Shown here: piece by piece, positions 57,191-64,000 of the stretch
Layout of the letters: each line of letters starts with the position of its first letter
Numbering within the stretch: position 1 is the first letter of the stretch
Assembly (NCBI RefSeq): GCF_000283155.1
Contig: NW_004454197.1
Span: forward strand, 14,479,380 to 14,543,379
Source: Ceratotherium simum simum
Lineage: Eukaryota > Chordata > Mammalia > Perissodactyla > Rhinocerotidae
Length of the DNA: 64,000 bases
Direction of reading: 5' to 3'
The notes under the pieces: model-generated
What the model saw: the letters and a program-made list of their open reading frames with translations, nothing else
What the model was told of the DNA's origin: nothing
Database searches by the model: none
Program-made: the position numbers and the translations under genes

Positions 57191-59154
57191 TGTGAAGGGC
57201 CAGGCAGAGGGCAGCCTGGTACCCACGTGTTGTCCCCCAGCGCATGAAGTGCCCGCCCTGTACCCCACGCAGAGGGACAGACAGACCCAGGCCCCGGGGC
57301 TGCACGGTGCCCAGAGCCTCTTGACTGCATGGAAACCTGCTTGATCACATTTTAAAAGGGGGGCAAGGTCAAGTCCCTGCCTGCCCACCACACCAACCCC
57401 TCCGCCCCAGGCCCATCCTCAGTTCTAACTTGCTGTCATTTTTAAGCAGGGATGGCGTTTTACCTGGTCTCAGCTAGGAGTGGGAAAGGCACTTTTTGGG
57501 GTAAGAAAGCCCCATCTTGGGGCCATGGGAGGCATTCCGATCTGAAGCATGCCTTTCTCACCTGGTTCCTCTGGCCTGTTAGCATGCCCTTCCTGCTCTA
57601 AAAGTTAACCCATTGTCACATGAGTCATTCTCACCCAATAAGTACTGGGTCCTTGGGGGTGGAGAAGGGTGCCAGCTGTCAGGTCTTGGGTTCCCAGGGG
57701 CAGAAGGGGGCCCAGGAACAGGGCCAGGTGATGGGCAGGACTGCATGTGGGCCCTGACTCCACCCTCCCATGCCAGGTGACCGTGGGCAGGACAATAACC
57801 TTCTGGCTCCCTCACAAGGGTGAGCTGGCGAATTCAGTCCCAGGAGCTTGGAATCTTCCACACTAAGCCCCAGGATTAGGACACAGCCCACTCCCACCCT
57901 CCGCAGGTCTTGAAAGATCCTTGGGCAATGAAGTCAGGCTGTGCCAGCCCCAGTGTCCTGGGCTCTCCATCCCCACTATCCTCTGGCCGCCACTGCCTGG
58001 CCCATGTCAGGTCACGTGGATAGGACTGGGCGAATGGGCCCACAGGCCTCCCTCCCCACCACAGCCTCACAGCTCCAGCCATGTCCTACAGGTGGGAGAC
58101 CCCAATCCCAGGTTCCTTCCCTTTTCCCATCCATTCCTGCCTTCCCTCCTTCCAAGAACTGCACTGGCTGGGAATAAATCCTTAAGCCAAAGGAATGAGG
58201 TGATAATGAAGCAATTTCAGGCACTGTGACATATTTGGGGACAGGTGGCCACCTGTTCTCCCCTTCCTGAGGCCAGCCCAGGGGCTGGCTCTAGACACAA
58301 TGACCTACACGGGATCTGGCTCTAGAAGCACCCACGGCCCTCTGTAATGCTCAGCACCCTCGTACCGATGGGCACCTCACACACACCATGAGCTCAGGAG
58401 AGTGCGGACAGCCTGTCTTATTCCCCAAGGAATCCACAGAACCCAGCACAGATTATAGGCTCAATAAATTCTTGTTCACAACCGCCCTGCACTTCACAGC
58501 CACGTGCTGTAGAGAAACATCCTGGCTTCAGCCAGCCTTGGCTTTGTGTTCGGCCCACCACATCAAGCTTCCAACCTGGGGCACGTCAGCTACAGCCATG
58601 CCAAGGTCTGTGGTTCCATCTGTAAAACGGGGGAAGAGGTGAAGACTCAACAAATAAGGTGACAAGCATAGCGTGTGGCACACAGGAGGCCCTTGACATG
58701 TCAGTTCCCTTCCCGAAAGACCCAGCCAGTCCCTGTGACTTGGGGCCCCAGCTTTCATGTCAGGAGCTCATTATATCTCAGCACTGCTTTAAAATAGAGC
58801 CACCAAGAGTCCTGGGGGAAATCACGGCAGAGTTCTGAGGAGACACTGAAGAGAAAGTTGAGTATTTTTACAGAAAACTCAGGATCTCCGTTATGCACAG
58901 TGCTGAAACCATCCCAAAGTTCAGAGTCCGGATGTGTAGAGTTGTGGCTCTCGGGAACCAAGCCCTTAAAAATCAGCCCCGCTGCAAGAAGCAGGAAGCC
59001 CCCAGGCTGCAGCCCTGTGGTCCACAGGCAGCCGACTGTAAGACACGTCCTTGGCTGCCAGCGGGTCCAAGGAGCACGAGGCCCCCCCACCGTCCCTGGC
59101 CCTGGCCTGGGGCTGAGTCCATGGGCCCAGGACAGCTCCGAGGGCCGCAGCTCC

Positions 59155-60528
59155 TCACTCGGGGGCTGCGCTGGAGCAGCCGCAGCAGCTGGGGCGCCGC
59201 AGGGACTGCATGACAGCTCGCAGCGGCCCCCTGCGGCCCTCCACAGACAGGCTGTCCTCGCTGGCGGGCGCCCGCTGCAGCTGCTCAAACTGCATCTCCA
59301 GGTGCTTCTGGATGGCCACGCCCAGCACCTCGGGGTCCACCGCCGCTCCATACACCTCCCAGGTCATGCCCTCAGCGTCCCATCGCACATCCCGCACAGG
59401 GGACGGCACTTCCTCCAGGCTGGACCCCAGAGTTACCTCCGGGAATGTGTGCAGGGCCACAGGGGCTTCCAGGGGTGGGCTGGTGGCCACAGCCTTGCAG
59501 ACTGCCATGGGGGCTGCCTGCACACCAGCGTCCTGGGCTGACAGAGGGGATGCCAACACGGGAGCCAAGTCACTGGCTGAGGTCATGGTCCACACATCCT
59601 TGGTCGTGGCACCAGGCTTCGCAGCTAACCCGGTGGGCCGCCAAGGGCGGGCACAGCAGTGGGAATGCCCAGTAAGCCCCCCGGGCAACCTACACTGGAA
59701 CTTCACCCCAGGCTGAGCCTGCAGCCCAGACTCACTCACTGATGCCACTAATCTGGGAAAGGCCAGGATCCCTGGGGCAGGCAGGGCATGGCCGCAGCCA
59801 CTGGCCCCCACCTCCCTCATGCCGCAGAGCAGAGCTGCTGGGGGCAGAGCACGGCAGGAGGTAGTGGCCAACTGTCCAGTGGCTTTGGGCCCAGTCGTGG
59901 GGCTGCTATGGGTGGTTGCACCTCCCAGGTCCAGTGGCGGCACCCACACCTGACTCTCTCCCAGTGTCCAGGCTGAGTTCGAAGTCCCACCTTCTGGAGC
60001 CAGATCCCTTTCCAGGCCTGCAGGGGCCTGGCCTCCCTGGCCAGAAGTACTGCCAGGCTGCAGCCGAACCCTGTGGACAGGCAAGCTGCCCAGGGCCGAG
60101 CAGCTGAGGCTGGCCTTTCGAGCACCTCTGTGGCCCCGGGTCACGGTGCTACGGACCAGGTCTGAGTGGCTCCTCTGCACGGTGGCAGTGCTGGGGGCCT
60201 GCAGGCGACACAGGTCACCACTGTCTACAGTAGACACATTGCCCACAGTGCTGCTCTGCCAGTGGCCCCCGGCAGTGAGCTGTGGCCGGGGGCTGGAGGC
60301 CTGTGCCTGCTCCGTGCTCTCAGCCTGGTGCCCCTCTTCCTCCAGGACACAGGGATCGGCGCGGGCCTCGCCCGACTGGGCCTGCCACACTGTGCTGCTG
60401 GCACTCTTACGGAGCTCTGGCCTCTGGCCTCGGCCTTCACCCAGCAGGCTGGAAGAGCTCCGGGACAGGGGCTGTGGGCGGGGGCTCCGGGGTGCCTGGG
60501 CACCCGGCTCAGGGCGGCTGGTCCTCAT
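59155..60528 (-). CDS. GPRIN2: GPRIN2, G protein-regulated inducer of neurite outgrowth 2
   Basis: The frame codes for 457 residues, close to the 458 of human GPRIN2. The protein binds activated G-alpha (Go/Gi/Gz class) and promotes neurite growth, acting at the inner plasma membrane. The N-terminal two thirds are Ser/Pro/Gly-rich and probably disordered, with conserved blocks such as ASSTVWQAQ (near residue 41), STVGNVST and [11 protein letters not shown] family block ALLCGMREV sits near residue 230-240. The C-terminal GRIN domain has [20 protein letters not shown] at about 383-402 and a helix with [15 protein letters not shown] cluster at about 448-451 is a likely palmitoylation site. The upstream Met at 60624 is rejected because a splice acceptor (CTCTCTCCTGCAG) lies 6 bases before the Met at 60528. 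No disruption seen. Confidence 0.96.
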   Translation of the reverse strand: MRTSRPEPGAQAPRSPRPQPLSRSSSSLLGEGRGQRPELRKSASSTVWQAQSGEARADPCVLEEEGHQAESTEQAQASSPRPQLTAGGHWQSSTVGNVSTVDSGDLCRLQAPSTATVQRSHSDLVRSTVTRGHRGARKASLSCSALGSLPVHRVRLQPGSTSGQGGQAPAGLERDLAPEGGTSNSAWTLGESQVWVPPLDLGGATTHSSPTTGPKATGQLATTSCRALPPAALLCGMREVGASGCGHALPAPGILAFPRLVASVSESGLQAQPGVKFQCRLPGGLTGHSHCCARPWRPTGLAAKPGATTKDVWTMTSASDLAPVLASPLSAQDAGVQAAPMAVCKAVATSPPLEAPVALHTFPEVTLGSSLEEVPSPVRDVRWDAEGMTWEVYGAAVDPEVLGVAIQKHLEMQFEQLQRAPASEDSLSVEGRRGPLRAVMQSLRRPSCCGCSSAAPE

Positions 60529-60534
60529 GGCTGC

Positions 60535-60560
60535 CTGCAGGAGAGAGAAAGGAAGGGAGA
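60535..60560 (-). other. GPRIN2: Splice acceptor of the GPRIN2 coding exon
   Basis: On the minus strand a pyrimidine run (CCTTCCTTTCTCTCTCCTGC) ends in AG, followed by GCAGCC and the start codon. This fits a gene in which a 5' non-coding exon is spliced to one coding exon. The non-coding exon is probably above 60.6 kb or outside the window. Confidence 0.8.
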
Positions 60561-61460
60561 GGAGTTGAGTGGGGTGGCAGCACCTCAGCTGGACTCTGCC
60601 ATGGGCTAACACGGTGCTAGGCACACTGCGGGGACAGCTTCAGTCCCAGCCTGCCTGATGGGTCAGAGCCACAAGAACACAGTGACAGGACACCAGGCTC
60701 TTCAAATCAAAGTCATCACACATTATACACAGGGACAACACTACAAATATCTAATAACCAGTGCTGAGAGATTAGACCAGCCCCAGAATAAGGTCCTGGA
60801 CACCACTCACCATGCCAGCTGTTGACTCCTTACCGCTGGATTACGAGGAGGGAGGGGAAGGCAGGGGAGAGGCCAGGTCTGCTGGGGCCCTGAGGGCAGG
60901 GGCTTTGGGACAACAGTCAAGCAGCACAGAAGTATTGCAGTATTTTAATAAGTAGTAAAGCTCGCCTGGCAAATACCAGCCTGGTTCCTCCCAGGACTGT
61001 CAGTATCCATCTCGCTCTGGACTGGAGCCTCCTCGGTACAGAGTAGGGGCTCAGAGGTTTATGGGATGAACAAACTGACTAAAGGACACACTGAGACCTG
61101 CCGGGGCCTGGCCAGTGCTGGGAACCAGGAGCATCACTCCGGGACTCCCTGCCAGGCAGGCCCAGTGGGAGAAACAGGGCTGGGACAGCAGGCAAGGGCT
61201 GCAGTCTGGGCAATCCTAGGCCTGCCCTCCACCCCCCTGGGCTAATAAGAACTGCCAGGGACCAGCCACTCTGGCCAGGGGAGCAAGGCCACCCAAAAGG
61301 GAACATGTTCTGTATAACTGCAGACTCCACCAGGAGATGGCTGGTGGCTGTTCGAGCCAACGGTGGGGATGTTTCTGTAGCTGCAGTCCCCCCAGAGCTC
61401 TAGGCTGCTCTGGACCCAGTGCAGGACAACTTCCTGCCATGAGGGAAGAGTCTACTCTGT
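60561..61460 (-). other. GPRIN2: GPRIN2 5' intron; no exon identified
   Basis: Upstream of the coding exon on the minus strand. No CpG island or convincing donor-bounded non-coding exon was recognised. Chance frames only. Confidence 0.45.
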
Positions 61461-61464
61461 CATG

Positions 61465-61622
61465 TCCAGTAGGGTAGTCACCGGCCACATGTCACTACTG
61501 AGCACTTGACAGGTGACTAGTGTGACTGAGAAACTGAATTTCTAATTTTACTTAAATTTAAGTAATTTAAATTTCAATGGCCACACGTGGTTAATGACTA
61601 CCATACTGGACTATGCAGCTCC
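61465..61622 (+). mobile_element. Short hAT-like DNA transposon (MITE) with inverted ends
   Basis: The left part 'GTCCAGTAGGGTAGTCACCG' with GCCACATGTC mirrors the right part 'CCACACGTGGTTAATGACTA' with CCATACTGGAC. The middle is A/T-rich (TTTAAATTTAAGTAATTTAA). Family name not certain; a relative is at 34955-35280. Confidence 0.65.
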
Positions 61623-61789
61623 AGACACAGTCCTGGCTGCTTCTTGGGGCCAAAGCTAGACTCGTCCCTGGAAGGGTCAGGAAAAGGATGAGTAGCCAAG
61701 AGAAGACTATGACCCAGGCCTTGCCCTCAAGGAGCTCTAAGATGGACGTTTAAACAGAGAAGGGCAACAAAGCCAGCAACAATCACAGT

Positions 61790-62010
61790 GATGATAATAA
61801 CAGTAACAGCTCCCAGTGCCCAATCCCCCACCATGTGCCAGGCATGTGCCACATCCTTTCCAGCACTGTCTCATTTAATTGTCAGAACAACCTCATGAGA
61901 TATGTTGTCTTCCCCATTCTACACAAGAGAAGGCCAAAGCTCAGAGAGGTTTAGTGACTTGCCCAAGGGCACACAGCTGGTAAGTGGCCAAGCCAGTCAT
62001 CAACCCCAGG
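61790..62010 (-). mobile_element. MIR SINE, minus strand
   Basis: 'ACCATGTGCCAGGCATGTGC', 'CATTTAATTGTCAGAACAAC', 'GCTCAGAGAGGTTTAGTGAC' with TTGCCCAAGG and 'GCACACAGCTGGTAAGTGGC' make up nearly a full reverse MIR. Confidence 0.85.
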
Positions 62011-62860
62011 AGTGTCTGAGGCTCTCTGAGCACTGTGCAGACCTCCATCCTGGATGCTATCACCCTCCACTGTCGTCACCTTTTTATTTATCTGTTGCCC
62101 TGACTCATCTGGAGCCCCAGCACCCAGCACAGGTCCAGCACTCCCAGTGGTGCCTGCGACACACCAATGGAACAAGCGATGACTGGGAACAAATCCCACC
62201 CCATCTGCTTCTTGGGCTGCCTGGAGTCAGGAGGGCAGGAGGTGCGCCAGCCAGCTGAGAAGGCTGTGGTCACAGACAGCGCCTGGCAGACAGACAACCA
62301 CCTAGCCACAGGTCCAAGAACACCAAGGAAGCGCTATCTGGACAGCCTACACAGCCCCTGGCTAAGCCCCGCCTACCCCGGACCCTCCTGGGGACAGGGC
62401 CATGAAAAGCTCCACCAGGCTCCAGGCCCCTGAAGAAACTGGGGCGGGGGGGCTGAGGGTGCCCTCAGGCCCCACCAGGAGCTATTCAGATGCCATCAGT
62501 GACAAGGGTCCCGCTGTGCCTGCCTCACCAGTCGGCTGCCCAGTGCCCAGCGTTAGCCATCGCCCAGAGAGAACAGTGACCACAAAGACCCAAGGGGATG
62601 GGGTGTTATATATCTACGGGTTCCCTTCCTCACCCTACCTCCACAAGTGGCAGGTGACAAAACTGAGACCTGGAGTAGCTCAGAAACATCAAAGAACCCA
62701 CAGCTGAACCCCAACAGCTGAATCCTCCTATCTCCTGGCCTTCCCAGCCCAGAGGGAGGGAGAGGCTCTGAGGGAAGTCACTCAGGTTATCCCCAGGGAA
62801 AGGAGGTTTCCCTCTCCCCTGTCACCAAGAAGAGGGACCTGCCAGGGAGCAATGGGAGCT
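62011..62860. other. GPRIN2 5' intron; nothing recognised
   Basis: GC-rich sequence with chance frames on both strands; no domain, exon or clear repeat seen. Confidence 0.45.
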
Positions 62861-62864
62861 AACC

Positions 62865-63095
62865 AAATGGGCTTTGGAGCCACGGGTAAGCAGGCGGGGC
62901 AAGAGGTCTGCTTCCAGCCCTGGCCCTTCCCCTTCCTGTGCACGTGCCCTCCAGTGGACACCTAACCTCTCTGAGCCTCAGATTTCTCAATCTGCAAAAC
63001 AGAAGTCAATCCCCATCCTGCAGGATTGCTGCGAAGACTAAACGTGATGGCAGACAGACCGTCTGGAACGGTGATTGTTAATAACAATCTTTTGT
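62865..63095 (+). mobile_element. MIR SINE, plus strand
   Basis: 'GGGCTTTGGAGCCACGGGTA', 'CACCTAACCTCTCTGAGCCT' with CAGATTTCTCAATC, and 'GATTGCTGCGAAGACTAAAC' follow the MIR order. Confidence 0.8.
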
Positions 63096-63324
63096 TTCCT
63101 CCTCCTATGAGGAGTGACTTGTGCCTCTGGTGTTACAGGGACTCCTACTGGGGGGCAGACAGGCCCTTCTATGAAGCCATCGAGACATCCAGTAGGTTAG
63201 CCTAGTCTTGCTTCCCAATCCTTCCTAGCTTCATCCCACCCTAGGATCTAGGCACCAACAGTGTCCCCAATGTCTCCATCACCACACTAGGTTTCCCAGT
63301 CTATTTTAAACCTTAATTTGGGAG

Positions 63325-63395
63325 GATACGCACGCACATGCGTGTACATGCATGCACACGGGCACACGCGCATGGACGCACACGCGCACGTTTGG
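63325..63395 (+). repeat. Alternating CA/CG/TG tract
   Basis: ACGCACGCACATGCGTGTAC, then CATGCATGCACACGGGCACA, then CGCGCATGG and CACACGCGCACG. The tract alternates purine and pyrimidine over about 70 bp and has CG steps, a composition that favours Z-DNA. It lies in the presumed GPRIN2 intron. Confidence 0.8.
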
Positions 63396-64000
63396 AGTCT
63401 GCATTCTAAATACCCAGAATGGCTGCCCATCTGCCTTAAAAGCCATGGAAAAGGTTCTAGTTTCACCTTAAAGAGACTCTGGGAAGACGTTTTAGCACAA
63501 GATAAAGGACAGGCACACAGAGGTACCCAAAACCCCTAGTGTTCTTTGGGTGACACCTTAATGTTCTCTCTCCTGCCCCATTTGATGCCAATCAAGGTTG
63601 TGATGCAGCCAATGCCCTGTGGTCAATGCTGGACTGTCCTGCTGCCTCGGTTCTGCTTGTCAGTAAGTAGAGGAGCAACCAGCCTCACACGCAGCAATCA
63701 ACCAACATCATTGTGAGTAAAAGCTCCCATTCTGCAGAAAATCCCGGCCTGGCCCAACCAAAGAGACTGCAAAGTCGACTTGGTCAGAGATTCCAACTCC
63801 CACCATGTCGCCCCCAGCAAAGGAACCCAGGCCCTTGGAGGTGTGCCCAGGGGACTACCAAGGCCACCGCAAGCAGGCCCCATCTCAGACCACACTTGTG
63901 GCATCCATATAAGTCCCCTCTTGTTAAGGGACAGGCATTTGGATGATGACTTCTTCTTCCAGCAAAACCAAAACAGGAAAAGCAAACCCACAAGGTCAGG
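63396..64000. other. No gene seen
   Basis: Unclassified sequence to the window end; short frames on both strands (63698-63991) without recognisable features. Confidence 0.45.

Larger units (their letters stand above)
55928..59154 (-). other. GPRIN2: Putative GPRIN2 3' UTR or downstream flank
   Basis: The stretch from the GPRIN2 stop to the candidate polyadenylation signal has no minus-strand coding sequence. It contains an L2 fragment (about 56590-57190), a GT microsatellite and a diverged MIR-like piece (58500-58720). Whether all of it is transcribed is inferred only from the lack of any earlier canonical signal. Confidence 0.35.

Noticed and set aside
58858..59541. Plus-strand frame of 227 codons across the GPRIN2 3' end
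   Set aside because: It is antisense to GPRIN2 coding sequence and its GC-rich 3' region and shows no domain.
60529..60624. Extension of GPRIN2 to an upstream Met, giving 489 residues
   Set aside because: The added part reads through a pyrimidine tract and AG acceptor, and does not resemble GPRIN2; the length from 60528 matches the family.
1..64000. NPY4R, SYT15 or another known neighbour of GPRIN2
   Set aside because: No long seven-helix receptor frame and no C2-domain exons were found on either strand, so these genes lie outside the window.

Overview
The window reads as mammalian nuclear DNA, most likely from a perissodactyl and probably a horse-type genome (Equus). The main evidence is six copies of a tRNA-derived SINE of the equine ERE type, most with clear target-site duplications. 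It also carries large LINE-1 copies, many old MIR, L2, MER5 and MaLR fragments, and almost no coding sequence. There is no bacterial-style gene organisation. Most open reading frames here are chance frames or transposon remnants.

Layout. 1-7.2 kb: a near full-length but dead LINE-1 followed by a second LINE-1 3' fragment, each split by an ERE. 7.2-22.5 kb: gene-poor sequence with old repeats, a solo LTR that cut a MIR in two (8.9-9.6 kb), another LTR (16.2 kb), a composite tRNA/RTE-type SINE that cut an L2 in two (21.5 kb) and a GGAT-type array. 22.7-27.5 kb: two minus-strand exons of a beta-microseminoprotein (MSMB) family gene, separated by a 4-kb intron that holds two EREs in opposite orientation. 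27.5-45 kb: old repeats, an inverted duplication (about 36.3-37.4 kb against 40.9-41.4 kb) and, between its arms, a processed pseudogene of RMDN1. 45.5-50.5 kb: older LINE-1 copies, one carrying a Tigger-like DNA transposon in frame. 51.9-52.4 kb: an orphan CpG island with a strong CTCF motif. 55.9-64 kb: GPRIN2 on the minus strand, with an intact single coding exon at 59155-60528, a possible long 3' UTR below it and 5' intron above it.

GPRIN2 anchors the locus. In human it lies on 10q11.22 between SYT15 and NPY4R; neither neighbour is in this window. The MSMB-family exons are the most interesting content. They keep the family's residue spacing and intron phases, but one conserved cysteine is replaced, there are extra cysteines, and the phase-correct splice donor reads GC instead of GT. 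I could not find the first two exons, so this is either a diverged paralog or a decaying one. All repeat family names are from reading by eye and were not checked with a repeat library; boundaries of old repeats are approximate.
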